DNA of 64,000 nt from Paenibacillus sp. FSL K6-1096 (GCF_037977055.1 NZ_CP150274.1:1488001-1552000), one strand, 5' to 3'. Shown: positions 8,482 through 18,477, numbered from the stretch's first letter. The notes: generated by a model from the sequence alone, not told the origin. Program-made: numbers and translations.

Positions 8482-9998
8482 AAGGCATCTCCTTTGGTAT
8501 TGGAATAATAAAATCCTTCATAATAAGCAGGGCTGGCATTCTCTGTACCGTTGCCCGAGGCGTGCAGCCCCAGGCAGACACCGGTGAAGCCGCCGTTGAC
8601 CTCCGGGGACAGGACGGATACATGAACCGTCTCCGGGACCTCATGCCAGGACACCCCATCTGCCGAGTAGGAGCAGAGGTAATGATGGCCATCGCAGCGG
8701 AGACGAAGCTGAACGGGTCCTTGAGCGCTCACCTCATACTGGTGAACCTGCCGGTCTTCCCCGTTCTTGACGGCAAGCTCCATCACCCGGCGGCCGCTGC
8801 GCAAGGCCAGTCCCCAGAAGAGATAGCCCCGGTTGTTCAGCCGCGCGGCCAGTCCCGCATACTCGCCTTCGGTCACCTGCGAGAAGTCAAGGCTGACACC
8901 CGTCTCCATCCGGTGATGCTGCTGGCGGAGGCACGCGAACACGGCAGGCGCCTCATCGTCCAGCGTGTAGGCATTCCCGCGCACGGTCAGGCTGCCGTCC
9001 CGCTCCGTCCAGGAATAGCGCTCCGCCTCATAAGCGCGGAGGAATGCCCACTCCGGCCCGAAGCCGTTCTCTGGCGTAAACCGTACCACCTGGCTGTCCA
9101 GGCTGGATTCATCGGCGGCTATAACGGTGCCTTCATTGTTGTCAATCATCGGCCAGCCGTCCTCCGTCCAGGTGACCGGGGCCAGGAAGGTCTCCCGCCC
9201 CAGCGGGGAATAACGGCCTTCGACCGGGCGCATGGCCAGGAAGACCGCCCACCACTGCCCGGACGTATCCTCCACCAGATCGGCATGTCCAAGGCATTGA
9301 ACCGGGTGGTCCTTCAGCCCCCGGTGGGTCAGGATCGGCTCCGGCTTGTCCTCGAACGGGCCGTAAGGGCTGCTGCTGCGGGCAATAATCTCGCGGTGAT
9401 CACCGGCCGTGCCGCCGGAGGCGGTCATCAGGTAGTAGACGCCCTTGATCTTGTACAGATGCGGGCCTTCGACCCACGGGCCGTCATCCCCGCTCCAGAT
9501 GTTAACCGGCTCTGACAACACTTCCCCGGACACCGGGTCAATCTCATACTGGATGATATGCGATTCATAGCCTGCCCCGTTCTGCACCGTCACATAGGCG
9601 CGCCCGTCATCATCGAAGAACAGGGAAGGGTCAATGCCTCCGTGCGGGAGCAGAATAGGATCAGACCAGGGACCCTCGGGCTTGTCCGCAGTCACATAGA
9701 AGTTGCCAATGCCCCTAACATCCGTAGTAATCATGTAGAAGCGCCCGGCATGATAGCGGATCGTCGCCGCGTAGATGCCCGACGAGCTCTTCGTGGTCCG
9801 CAGATCCAGCTGGGACGGCCGGTTCAGCACATGCCCGAGCGGAGTCCAATGGATCAGATCCTTACTGTGAAAGATCGGCACACCCGGGAAATATTCAAAC
9901 GAGCTGTTAATCAGATAATAATCTTCACCGGCACGGACCACGCTGGGGTCAGGATAATATCCGGCGATTATGGGATTACGGTAATTCATGGAATGCAT
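8478..9998 (-). CDS. GH43 beta-xylosidase-like enzyme with C-terminal beta-sandwich
   Basis: The 506-residue cytosolic protein has an N-terminal GH43 propeller (residues ~5-300) and a C-terminal beta-sandwich (~320-500). Catalytic motifs are GYYPDPSVVRAGEDYYLINS, GGIDPSLFFDDDGRAYVT and WVEGPHLYKIKGVYYLMTAS. This two-domain layout is that of XynB/GH43 beta-xylosidases and arabinofuranosidases. GAGGGAGGG precedes the ATG at 9998; a second in-frame ATG lies three codons later. It is the first gene of a two-gene operon. A cre-like site lies in the leader and an AraC-type operator lies upstream of the promoter. Confidence 0.88.
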   Translation of the reverse strand: MHSMNYRNPIIAGYYPDPSVVRAGEDYYLINSSFEYFPGVPIFHSKDLIHWTPLGHVLNRPSQLDLRTTKSSSGIYAATIRYHAGRFYMITTDVRGIGNFYVTADKPEGPWSDPILLPHGGIDPSLFFDDDGRAYVTVQNGAGYESHIIQYEIDPVSGEVLSEPVNIWSGDDGPWVEGPHLYKIKGVYYLMTASGGTAGDHREIIARSSSPYGPFEDKPEPILTHRGLKDHPVQCLGHADLVEDTSGQWWAVFLAMRPVEGRYSPLGRETFLAPVTWTEDGWPMIDNNEGTVIAADESSLDSQVVRFTPENGFGPEWAFLRAYEAERYSWTERDGSLTVRGNAYTLDDEAPAVFACLRQQHHRMETGVSLDFSQVTEGEYAGLAARLNNRGYLFWGLALRSGRRVMELAVKNGEDRQVHQYEVSAQGPVQLRLRCDGHHYLCSYSADGVSWHEVPETVHVSVLSPEVNGGFTGVCLGLHASGNGTENASPAYYEGFYYSNTKGDAL

Positions 9999-10020
9999 CG
10001 TACCCTCCCTCTGAAATCAA

Positions 10021-10034
10021 AGCAAGCGTTTACA
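10021..10034 (-). promoter_or_regulatory. cre-like CcpA site in the GH43 leader
   Basis: On the minus strand TGTAAACGCTTGCT matches the catabolite-responsive element TGWAANCGNTNWCA at 12 of 14 positions. It lies about 23 bp before the GH43 start and about 90 bp after the proposed promoter, a position where CcpA acts as a roadblock. Confidence 0.55.
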
Positions 10035-10128
10035 ATCTCTATGTTATTGTACAGGCCCCGATGGGTCTTTCCTATGCGCATACTAAAGATCTTCCCCCGA
10101 AAAAATGTACAATTCCCGCATACATCCG

Positions 10129-10192
10129 ATTGTACTGGAAATAACCCCCGTTTGCTCGCCATTTTGCTTACCCGGGTGGACATTTTTTGCTG
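10129..10192 (-). promoter_or_regulatory. GH43 operon promoter with AraC-type direct-repeat operator
   Basis: Reading the minus strand, AGCAAAAAATG and AGCAAAATGG are direct repeats with 21-23 bp spacing, typical of paired AraC half-sites. Exactly 24 bp further is TACAAT (10134-10129), a good -10 box without a convincing -35. The same parts with the same spacing recur before thuA at 24879-24942. The leader from here to the GH43 start is about 120 nt. The rest of the 9999-10322 gap holds only the cre-like site and the SLH-gene terminator. Confidence 0.65.
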
Positions 10193-10240
10193 AGTTTTAT
10201 AACAGGCCGCAAACTTTATAACAGACTTTCTCTACATATT

Positions 10241-10287
10241 AAAAAGCCGCCCCCCAGCCATGAATCTGGCTTGAGGGACGGCTCTGG
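10241..10287 (-). terminator. Terminator of the SLH gene
   Basis: A long hairpin on the minus strand (AGCCGTCCCTC ... GGGGGGCGGCT, with an inner GCC/GGC step) is followed by TTTTT. It starts about 35 bp after the stop codon. Confidence 0.85.
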
Positions 10288-10322
10288 TCTTGTAACATAC
10301 GCTACTTACGTGATGCTTCTGC

Positions 10323-13300
10323 TTACGGATTAATCAGATTCGATTGAATCAGCAATCTGCGGATCGCCGCCGATGCCTCGGCGCGGGTAATATTCTCGTT
10401 CGGTGCGAGACGCTTCTCGTCTCTGCCCTGAATAATGCCAGCGGCCAGATTCTGCTTCACATTAGCAACCGCCCAGCCCGCTACCGATGCGGAATCGGCA
10501 TAGGACTTCAGCAGCTGCTGAGCCTGTTCTTCGCTGCGCGAAGACTTCAGCGCTGTAATGCTCATCGCTCTGCTGACAATCGCCATCGCTTCCTGTCTGG
10601 AGATGTTGTTGCCTGGTCTAAAGGTTCCGTCCGGATATCCGGTGATTAGGCCGTTCTCCACCGCAACCTGAAGCTCCAGCCCGTACCATCCGCCGGCGGA
10701 GACATCGCTGAACTTAACCGGCTGTTCCTCATGCGTGACAATACCGAGAGCTCTGGCCAGCATCGCTGTGAATTCTGCCCGTGTGATTGCCCGCTGCGGT
10801 TCAAAGACATCTGCCTTCGTGCCGCTGACCACCAGTCTTGAGCCCATGTCATTCACATCCGGCTTGCTCCAGTGCTTCGCCACATCCGCGAATTCGAGCG
10901 GATTCCAGATCAGGCCGAAATCACCGTTCTCCAGACTGTTGATCGTCGCATAGTAACGTCCATCCTTCACCGTTACATAGGTTGGCTGATGATAGATTTT
11001 ACCCTCCCGGTACAGCACGCCAGTCGTAATCTTCATATCTGCTGATACCGGCAGCGTATATTTCACCCAGCCGTGATTGTTTACTGTTACGGTCTGCCCC
11101 TGATATTCGGCCTTGATGGAGAAGTTCGCAAGTATGCCGCCAGCCTGGACATTCTGCTTGCCGGCCGCAAGCTTGAAGCCTTCAAGATTGCCTTGAGCGG
11201 ATGCGGCCAGTTCAGCATAGATAACGATGTCATCCGTATTCACATTCGCGAGTCCGAATTGCTTGCTGATCTCAGCCAGATTGATTCCTGCGGCAGCCAG
11301 TCTGGCCGTACCCAGATCGGACTCGACGACGATCTCGCCGCCCTTATTCTGCAGGTCCTTCAGATTGCCGGCAGTAAGCTCTACTCTGCCTGCCGGAACG
11401 CCAGCTTGCGGAGCCGGTGTAGCTGCCGGCTTAGGTGTCGTGGCCGGTGCAGGCTCAGGACTCTTGTCTGCTATCCGCACGATCTGGAAGGTGCTGAACT
11501 TGTTAATCGGAATCTCCAGCGCTACAGGCTCACCGCTGGAATTATACACAATCGCTGGAGTGTAGACAGCAATCTCACCGTCACTGTGTTCAACGTATAC
11601 CCGCAAGCTGTCCAGGAAGGCATCACGCGCGCCTGAGCTTTGCAGCGGAATGTCAGCCGCAATCTCAGACAGCGGGAGCAGTACCCTGGTGCTGATCTTG
11701 CTGTAGTTCGTCTCAATCTTCCGTGGCGCTCCAAGGGTCTGAAGCGTCTTGTCACTGGTCAGTGATAGCTTGGAGACACCGTTCAGGATCACATTGCTCT
11801 GGACATTAAGCTGCTCCAGTGTATTCTTAACCGGTACAATACGGAAGTACAGGTCTGTAGCGGTCGCTTCGAGCTGCCCCAGGCTGGCTGCATCCAGATG
11901 GACCGAGCCCAGCGCGGTGATAATATCCAGTGAAGCGTTGCGTCCGGCCAGAACCGAGACTGCGCCGGAAGGAATCTCCACTGCGATCTCATCTGCCTCT
12001 GACGCAGCATCGTCCACATGGGTAATGGTAACCTTCCGGTTGGCCGCATCCGGGTCATTCGGATTCATGCCCTCCGCCAGGCTGTATACCTCATTCTCAT
12101 CCATTACAATCGTGTCAATCTTCGTGCCGTTCGACAGGTTCGTTCTAAGAATCGTTACGCCCTGCTGCAGCGGATTGCCGTCATTCGGCGTAGACAGGCC
12201 AGCCTGTCTGGAGGTTGGCTGACGGACAGCGCCGTCCTTAGTCACGCCTTGTGCCTTAACGATCAGCAGATAATTCTTGACGGCACTCTTGCCGCCGCGG
12301 GTGAAGGTCGCGGTCAGAATGACATTCGTATCCTTCGCCGGAAGGGTTATATTGCCCTTCGCCTCATCCGCATTCTGCCGGACAGCGATGACCGAAGCTT
12401 CACTGGAGGTCCAGGTGATCTTCGTATCGTGTTTGCCGGTCTGCAGCAGCACGAAGGCTTCGGTCACACTCTCCCACGTATCTCCGGGAGCGAAGGTGGC
12501 CGCTGTACTGATGCCGGTGCTTCTTGCCGCATCCTCTGCGGCTTCCTGGTCACTAAGCTTTTTGATCACAAGGGTAAAGGTCTTGACCAGCGTCTCACCC
12601 GGACGATCCGGGTCAGCCAGCTTCACGGTAAGCTCTACCGTCACATCCTCTTCATCCGGTCCCGGCCGCTTCACGCGTCCTGTATTTGTAAGTACATCCG
12701 GATTACTGGAGGTCCAGGTCAGCACAGAGCCAGTCTCACCGGTCTTCGGCAGGAACAGATTCCGGGTCACCGACTCCTCAGAATCGCCTGGAGCATAGGT
12801 TACCTGAATATTCAGCTCATCCTGCGGAAGATTGACCGGACTGGTTCCTTTAACGGTAATATAGAACTCCTTCTCCCGGAAAAAGCCTTCCTTCGCCACA
12901 CGCGCCGTCAGCCGCACCACCGTATCCTTCAGCGGACGCTGCACTTCGCCTGTGCTGCTGACAATATCGCTGCGGTGGCTTGTCCAGACAACATCAGAAT
13001 CGTAGAAGCCCTTCGAGATCAGCGTGATGGCTTGCGTTACGCTTTTCGCCGAATCCTGTCCCTGATACCCGATCGCCAGAAGCTCGGCAGCTTCATCAAG
13101 CTGGGCGTCAAGGCCCTCACGCGTCTCTTTGACGGTTACAGTGAACTCTTTGGTCACGGTGACACTGCCTTTGCTAATAGTTGCGGTAAGAGTCACCTTG
13201 CGGTCCCCTGCTCCAGCAACAGGACGGTTCACCATACCGTCTGTTCCCAGTACGGACGGCTCCGTGGAGGTCCAGGTAATTGTACTGTCATAGCGGCCTT

Positions 13301-16271
13301 GTGTAATCAGATCCAGCTTGGTCTTCACCTGCTCCGGTGTCTCATTGCCTGCCCGGATCATGTCCCAGGTCAGAGCCTCGAGACTCTCCTTCACAGATTC
13401 TTCGTCTGTCAGCGGGTGTTTCACTACAGTGACTACGAATTCTTTCGTTTCGGTTACATCCCCCTTGGTAATGACCGCCGTCAAGGTTACGGTGCGGTCT
13501 CCATCCAGGTAGGCAGGTGCATGCAGCTTGCCGTCCGGTGTAATGACCCCTTCATCGGACGAGGTCCAGGTAATTGTGCTGCCATTCTCGCCGGTCACCG
13601 GCAAGTATACATCTGAAGTCACCGAAGCCTGGTCGATATTCTCCTTGCGGATGGTATTCCAGGTCAGCAGGTAAGTATCTTCGGTTACCGATTGTTTATC
13701 GGTGCCGGCTTGTTTTTTGACTACCAATACGAAGTTCTTGGTCTGCTCCAGGTCTCCGTTCTTCAGCACCGCAGTCAGCGTAATCTCCTGATCCCCTTCG
13801 GCAAAAACAGGACGGGTTACGGTACCATCCGCCGCAATGACCTCTTCGTTGCTGGAGGTCCAGGTAATCGTGCTGCCGCCCTCTCCTTCCACTGGAAGAT
13901 GCAGCGCGGACAGAACCGACTCCTGCGTCACATTCTCCTGACGGATCGTATCCCAGGTGATTGCCGCGGCATCGCGGTTCAGCAGGGAGTTCGAGCCGGG
14001 AAGCTGGAGGTCAAAGTTATTCGAGGTCACCGGCTTAGTCCCGTCAACGATAACAGACGGATCTACGGTCACCGAAGCGAAGGCTGAAGCCTCAAGCTTG
14101 CCGGTGGCTTCTCCGGTAATCTGGATTTCCAGCACAGTGTCGCTGATCCGCACCACCTTGTAGTCCAGGCCTTCCGGCAGATTGTTGACGTTAATACCTC
14201 CGGTAACCTCTTCGGTGAATACACCGTTACGCAGGGTAACCGTCAGCTTCTCTGCTGCTGTTCCATCGCCTGCATCGTGAATGACATCAGGTGACACTGT
14301 AATCGCTGCCGGAGGGGAGCGGAACAGAATGGCGAAGGTTCCTGACGGAATACCTGCCACCGTAACCTCTGCCCGGTCTACGCTATCAGCGGACTTGTGG
14401 CTGGCTGCCCGTCCGGCAATAGCGATTGTTATCTGATTCGGGCTGTCCACCGTAATCTTGCCCGGTGTCAGGCCCGGCGGCCAATGGATGGCTTCGATGG
14501 CATCGGTAACGGCTTCATCGAAGGAACCGTTCTTCAGTTCCAGCACAAGAGCTCCCTCAACCGAGCCGTCATTCAGCTCAGACTCATAGAGCAGCGGTGA
14601 CTTGACCGTCAGATACGGCTCTTTTTCCATGAAGTCGAGTTTGAAGGTATTCGAGCTGAGATCCGCCGGTGCTCCTGTCAGCTTGCCGGAAGCCACCGTT
14701 ACATAAGCTCCGTAGACATCGCTGGTTACCGTAGCGGCACCGGTGAATGTCAGCTCCAGCTCGGTATCGGAGATTCTGGTCACAGTCGCGCCAAGACCCG
14801 CTGGCAGGCCATGCACCTGCACATCGCCCGGATTGATCGGTGCGGCGAATTTGCCGCCTGTAAGCGTTACGCCGAGCGTCTCGGTGATTTCACCAGCGCC
14901 GTACACGGCTTCGGATACAATCCCCTTATTCAGGCTGAGCACGGCAGGGTCCCTGAACGTTACGCTGAAGGTCTTAGTTGTCAGACCCGAGGAAGTTCCG
15001 ATCAGATTCTCCTTATCCACCGTAACAGACAGATTGTTCGTGGTCGCATCCTTGCCATGGTTAACTGCTGCACCTGTCAGTGTGAAGTTAAGCTCCGTAT
15101 CACTAAGCCGGGTGACATCGAAGTCAAGCCCTGCCGGCAGGTTGTTCACACGGATGTGGCTCGGATCAATGGGATCTGCAAGGGTGGCCCCGACAATTTT
15201 GACCTTCTGGTTGCCGGTAACTGTACCGTCGTTAGCCTGGGCTTCCGTCAGCTCGGTGCTGCCGCCTTCATCCAGTTCAATCTCCGAAATGACTTCGCTG
15301 AAATCTCTCTCGTCCAGACTCGTGTAATACGTGAAATTCTTGCTCTCCAGCGGAGCCAGCGCACCGGAATCCCAAGTGATGGTGATCCCCGTGTCGTCTA
15401 TTACTTCGAAGTTCTTGGCAGCCGGAGTATCATAAGCGGCTTTTTCATAAGGGTCTGTATTGGTGAACCCGAAGACAGAAGCCTTCGCCCGCGGATTGCT
15501 GGAATAGAAGAAGATCGGTGCTCTTGAATTAAATGCCTTATAGAGCGGATCTTCATCCCCGATCGTATTGGCTCTCACTACGGCTGCACCATCTTCTTCG
15601 ATGGTGTGTGTCACCATATTAGAGGTTTCAAATTCGCCACCCTGATCGACTGTATTATCCGGGTCCATGGAACGCATATACCGTGCCCCGTCCCAGTTCT
15701 TGTCCGTCAGATTGGTGATCGTTACATCATTACGGTAGAATTTCTGGTCTTCCTTGAAGCTGATCACCTGCTTGATCTCCATCGTGTCAGCCCAGGTGGA
15801 GGTTACAACAGCACTTAGCAGTCCGTCCCCCGTCCGGGAAGTATTTACTACAGTAGTAGGCATTTCTTTGGAACCTCTCACAGCGGCATTCGTCTTCGCA
15901 TATGTATTCCCGCCTGACTGATAACCCACGACGAAACGCTCTTCTGGTGACCCCGGCAAATAATAATCGACAGGCAGGTCTTTACCTTGTCCATAACCGT
16001 CATGATCTGCACTCATACCCAGACTATTTCTTCTATCCGTTCCACGGAAATTAGCGGGTTTATTCCCTACTGTCCCGAAATCTCCCCAGTTGCTGATTCC
16101 CAGCTCTATGTATTTGCCTCCCAGGAAAAGCTCTGTTCCGCCTTCCCCGCCATATGCGGCTCTCGCTCCCCAATCCGCTGTATCTGCATACGCGGAATTA
16201 GGAGCTGCAGGGAACATAGACAACAGCATAGTAGGAATGATTAACATCGCCAACAGCTTGTTGCGCTTCAT
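10323..16271 (-). CDS. Giant S-layer-homology surface protein with Ig-like repeats
   Basis: This 1982-residue protein has a signal peptide cleaved near residue 29 (NSAYA) and a unique beta-rich N-terminal domain of about 320 residues. Four repeats carrying NNLPAGL / SDTELxxxxTG motifs follow. Next are six tandem bacterial Ig-like units of about 90 residues (roughly 780-1310), each with the signature TITWTSS and ending TKxFxVTV. A second beta-rich region precedes a Pro/Ala linker near residue 1600. Three SLH motifs close the protein (ITRAEFTAMLARALGI, ISRQEAMAIVSRAMSI, ITRAEASAAIRRLLIQ). SLH triplets bind pyruvylated secondary wall polymer, so the protein should be displayed non-covalently on the cell wall. 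No catalytic domain is recognised; an adhesive or scaffold role is inference. Confidence 0.93.
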   Translation of the reverse strand: MKRNKLLAMLIIPTMLLSMFPAAPNSAYADTADWGARAAYGGEGGTELFLGGKYIELGISNWGDFGTVGNKPANFRGTDRRNSLGMSADHDGYGQGKDLPVDYYLPGSPEERFVVGYQSGGNTYAKTNAAVRGSKEMPTTVVNTSRTGDGLLSAVVTSTWADTMEIKQVISFKEDQKFYRNDVTITNLTDKNWDGARYMRSMDPDNTVDQGGEFETSNMVTHTIEEDGAAVVRANTIGDEDPLYKAFNSRAPIFFYSSNPRAKASVFGFTNTDPYEKAAYDTPAAKNFEVIDDTGITITWDSGALAPLESKNFTYYTSLDERDFSEVISEIELDEGGSTELTEAQANDGTVTGNQKVKIVGATLADPIDPSHIRVNNLPAGLDFDVTRLSDTELNFTLTGAAVNHGKDATTNNLSVTVDKENLIGTSSGLTTKTFSVTFRDPAVLSLNKGIVSEAVYGAGEITETLGVTLTGGKFAAPINPGDVQVHGLPAGLGATVTRISDTELELTFTGAATVTSDVYGAYVTVASGKLTGAPADLSSNTFKLDFMEKEPYLTVKSPLLYESELNDGSVEGALVLELKNGSFDEAVTDAIEAIHWPPGLTPGKITVDSPNQITIAIAGRAASHKSADSVDRAEVTVAGIPSGTFAILFRSPPAAITVSPDVIHDAGDGTAAEKLTVTLRNGVFTEEVTGGINVNNLPEGLDYKVVRISDTVLEIQITGEATGKLEASAFASVTVDPSVIVDGTKPVTSNNFDLQLPGSNSLLNRDAAAITWDTIRQENVTQESVLSALHLPVEGEGGSTITWTSSNEEVIAADGTVTRPVFAEGDQEITLTAVLKNGDLEQTKNFVLVVKKQAGTDKQSVTEDTYLLTWNTIRKENIDQASVTSDVYLPVTGENGSTITWTSSDEGVITPDGKLHAPAYLDGDRTVTLTAVITKGDVTETKEFVVTVVKHPLTDEESVKESLEALTWDMIRAGNETPEQVKTKLDLITQGRYDSTITWTSTEPSVLGTDGMVNRPVAGAGDRKVTLTATISKGSVTVTKEFTVTVKETREGLDAQLDEAAELLAIGYQGQDSAKSVTQAITLISKGFYDSDVVWTSHRSDIVSSTGEVQRPLKDTVVRLTARVAKEGFFREKEFYITVKGTSPVNLPQDELNIQVTYAPGDSEESVTRNLFLPKTGETGSVLTWTSSNPDVLTNTGRVKRPGPDEEDVTVELTVKLADPDRPGETLVKTFTLVIKKLSDQEAAEDAARSTGISTAATFAPGDTWESVTEAFVLLQTGKHDTKITWTSSEASVIAVRQNADEAKGNITLPAKDTNVILTATFTRGGKSAVKNYLLIVKAQGVTKDGAVRQPTSRQAGLSTPNDGNPLQQGVTILRTNLSNGTKIDTIVMDENEVYSLAEGMNPNDPDAANRKVTITHVDDAASEADEIAVEIPSGAVSVLAGRNASLDIITALGSVHLDAASLGQLEATATDLYFRIVPVKNTLEQLNVQSNVILNGVSKLSLTSDKTLQTLGAPRKIETNYSKISTRVLLPLSEIAADIPLQSSGARDAFLDSLRVYVEHSDGEIAVYTPAIVYNSSGEPVALEIPINKFSTFQIVRIADKSPEPAPATTPKPAATPAPQAGVPAGRVELTAGNLKDLQNKGGEIVVESDLGTARLAAAGINLAEISKQFGLANVNTDDIVIYAELAASAQGNLEGFKLAAGKQNVQAGGILANFSIKAEYQGQTVTVNNHGWVKYTLPVSADMKITTGVLYREGKIYHQPTYVTVKDGRYYATINSLENGDFGLIWNPLEFADVAKHWSKPDVNDMGSRLVVSGTKADVFEPQRAITRAEFTAMLARALGIVTHEEQPVKFSDVSAGGWYGLELQVAVENGLITGYPDGTFRPGNNISRQEAMAIVSRAMSITALKSSRSEEQAQQLLKSYADSASVAGWAVANVKQNLAAGIIQGRDEKRLAPNENITRAEASAAIRRLLIQSNLINP

Positions 16272-16383
16272 TGTCCACTCTCCATTCTTGTTAATTGAAT
16301 TGCAGCTTCACCCCCATATAACCAGACCATTCTGACAAAATTCTAACAAATCCTCGAATAATGTCGACCAAAGACGCAAAAAT

Positions 16384-16428
16384 CCAAAAAAAATAGAGCC
16401 CACGATCTATTCGTGAAAGCTCTATTCG
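16384..16428 (-). terminator. Terminator of the BTAD response regulator gene
   Basis: On the minus strand AATAGAGC and GCTCTATT pair around an inner CACGA/TCGTG stem, followed by a run of eight T. It separates this gene from the SLH gene downstream. Confidence 0.88.
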
Positions 16429-16454
16429 TCTTCCGGCAGGTGAAATGACATATT

Positions 16455-17543
16455 TCACTGCCGGGAGTGATCCTCCAGCAGCCGGGTATATAACCGCTGA
16501 ATACGCTGGCTCTGCTCCTTGGCCGGGAACAAAGCCAGCAGCTGGCGGTAAAGTTCTTCATTCAGCGGATCAGCCAGCAGACAGGCATAGAACCGTTCCT
16601 CCGCTGCTTCATAGGCCCCGCTGGACACCGCCCCGCCGATCAGGCGGAGAGTAAGCTTCTCATACACCAGCCGGTAGCTCTCTTCCAGCGAAATTTTCCA
16701 GACATAAGACTTGCCATGAAACAGCGGCCCCTTGTAGAGTCCAAACAGCAGGTCAAGCTGCTCCAGCTCCGGGTTCTCTTCCGTCAGAAGCTGTCCGGCG
16801 TGCTGGTAATGCAGAATATCATAGACAAAAGCATCTGTATCCAGAGTGTAGCCCTCTGCGGTCTTCATAATTCTCATGGGGAGGCCGGCCGCCTCCATCA
16901 CCCGCTTCACTCTATAGATGGCCGTATGCAGGCTGCGCAGCGCCCGCTCTCCGTCTATATCCGGCCACAGCAGCTCGGCCAGCTTCCATTTATCTGCTTC
17001 GAGGTTGGGATGGCAGAGCAGATATGCAAACAGCTCCTCCGCTTTGCGGGTCGGGAACCTGATCAGCTCCCGGTCAGCACTACGAACCTCCAACCGCCCG
17101 AATCCGGTTACGGTTGGGACTCTCGCCGGCGCTGGCAGCTGGGCGGCAGCGGAAGAGAACTGCTCCGGCGCATTCCGGGAGAGCTGCTGCCTGGTGAGCC
17201 GGTCATATACCCGGGCGATCGCTTTGGGGGTAACCGGCTTGACAATGTAGTCCAGCGCCTGCACATCGAAGGCTTTTAGAGCATAATGCGTATGACCTGT
17301 TGTGAAGACAATATGGGAACGCTCCGACATCTGACGGAATCTCCTGGCGATCTCCAGACCGTTCATCTGCGGCATTTCAACATCCAGAAAGATCACGTCC
17401 GGCTGCAGCCCGGGCAATTGCTCCAGCGCCTCCTCCGGATTGGTGAAGGTAGCGGCTACCGTGAAGCTCTCATGACGGTCCACCAGAAGCTCCAGCACTT
17501 CCAGGGCAGGAATCTCATCTTCCAATATTACGGCAGTATACAC
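16455..17543 (-). CDS. Response regulator with BTAD (SARP-like) output domain
   Basis: The N-terminal receiver (about residues 1-115) has the acidic pair EDE at 8-10 and phospho-acceptor D54 in FLDVEMP. After a linker, an OmpR-like winged helix (LEVRSADRELIRFPTRKAEE onward) runs into a bacterial transcriptional activation (BTAD) helical domain up to the C terminus. The start is set at GTG 17543, 8 nt after AGGAG; the GTG at 17552 overlaps that ribosome site. No histidine kinase is adjacent, so it is an orphan. The SLH gene lies downstream on the same strand beyond a terminator, and control of surface genes is only a guess. Confidence 0.85.
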   Translation of the reverse strand: MYTAVILEDEIPALEVLELLVDRHESFTVAATFTNPEEALEQLPGLQPDVIFLDVEMPQMNGLEIARRFRQMSERSHIVFTTGHTHYALKAFDVQALDYIVKPVTPKAIARVYDRLTRQQLSRNAPEQFSSAAAQLPAPARVPTVTGFGRLEVRSADRELIRFPTRKAEELFAYLLCHPNLEADKWKLAELLWPDIDGERALRSLHTAIYRVKRVMEAAGLPMRIMKTAEGYTLDTDAFVYDILHYQHAGQLLTEENPELEQLDLLFGLYKGPLFHGKSYVWKISLEESYRLVYEKLTLRLIGGAVSSGAYEAAEERFYACLLADPLNEELYRQLLALFPAKEQSQRIQRLYTRLLEDHSRQ

Positions 17544-17679
17544 CCAGTCCACTCCTAAGATTAAGTTCTACGATTAACTGGACTGATAATCTATCAGCAT
17601 GCTTCATAGTATAGCTTATCTGCAGGAGAGACATCTACAATTTAAAGGAATATTTTTCCGGGGACTGTGATCCGGCCCG

Positions 17680-18399
17680 TTACCTCCGTACCCTTCTGGC
17701 GAATTCCGTGAACTGAAATTTGTCCAGCCTGTGCCTGGACTCGGTGTATTGGAACAGTACAGTATTCTCCAAATATACGTAAGTGCGCACCACGACAATA
17801 TGCGTATCCTGATTCAGGTCGAGCAGACGCTGATCCTCCTCCGTCACGGGCTCCACCGTGATCTGCTTTTTGGCATAGCTGATCTTCAGCCCCAGGTCAT
17901 GCTCCAGATAGTCGTAGATCGAGCCCCCGGCAATGCTCTTGCTTAAGAAAGGCACAATATCAGCGCGAAAATAATCTTTGTCGAGGATGATCCGTTCCTC
18001 TGCAATCTCCCGGGCACGGATCACCTTCCATACCGGCGCATCCTCCGCAAGCTGAAGCTGTATGGCTATATAAGCACCGGCCGGCGCCAGAACGGTCTCA
18101 TCAACCAGCGTCCGGGCGGGGAGAGCAAGCAGCTCGGACATTTCCCGGAAGGAGATCAGCCCGGTGACCGGGAATTCCATCCGGGCCGTATCGAGCACAA
18201 AGGAGCCGCGGCCTTTGATTTTGTTGATATAGCCTTCACGGAACAGGAGATTCAGCGCTTTGCGCACTGTCTCCCGCGAGGTATTGTAAGCCTCTGTCAG
18301 CTCACTTTCGGAGGGCAGCTTGCTCCCCGGTGCCAGCTCCCCGGATTGAATCTGCCCGCTGTAGTCCGCATAAATCTGCAGAAATTTATTCTCTCTCAT
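17680..18399 (-). CDS. treR: GntR/HutC-family trehalose operon repressor
   Basis: The 239-residue protein has an N-terminal winged helix-turn-helix (GSKLPSESELTEAYNTSRET, then REGYINKIKGRGSFV) and a C-terminal UTRA ligand-binding domain (~95-230). TreR of Bacillus represses tre genes and is released by trehalose-6-phosphate. It is the third gene after treA and treP on the same strand, with a terminator hairpin between it and treP, so expression is probably lower than that of the enzymes. A matching palindrome lies before treA. Confidence 0.9.
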   Translation of the reverse strand: MRENKFLQIYADYSGQIQSGELAPGSKLPSESELTEAYNTSRETVRKALNLLFREGYINKIKGRGSFVLDTARMEFPVTGLISFREMSELLALPARTLVDETVLAPAGAYIAIQLQLAEDAPVWKVIRAREIAEERIILDKDYFRADIVPFLSKSIAGGSIYDYLEHDLGLKISYAKKQITVEPVTEEDQRLLDLNQDTHIVVVRTYVYLENTVLFQYTESRHRLDKFQFTEFARRVRR

Positions 18400-18418
18400 C
18401 GTTCATCGCCTTCCTTAC

Positions 18419-18443
18419 AGAAAAGCAGCCCCGCAGGGCTGCC
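18419..18443 (-). terminator. Terminator between treP and treR
   Basis: GCAGCCC-TGCG-GGGCTGC followed by TTTT on the minus strand. It may allow partial read-through into treR. Confidence 0.8.
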
Positions 18444-18477
18444 TCCTCTCCTGATCATTGTGGCCGCACGGCACGGA

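Noticed and set aside
10105..10128. Possible extra copy of the 51-bp family core (TGTACAATTCCCGCATACAT)
   Set aside because: Only the right half resembles the core and there is no second unit. It overlaps the proposed GH43 transcription start region, so similarity is probably chance.
12018..13616. 532-residue frame on the plus strand opposite the SLH gene
   Set aside because: It is a shadow of the repetitive SLH-protein coding sequence, without start signals or recognisable domains.
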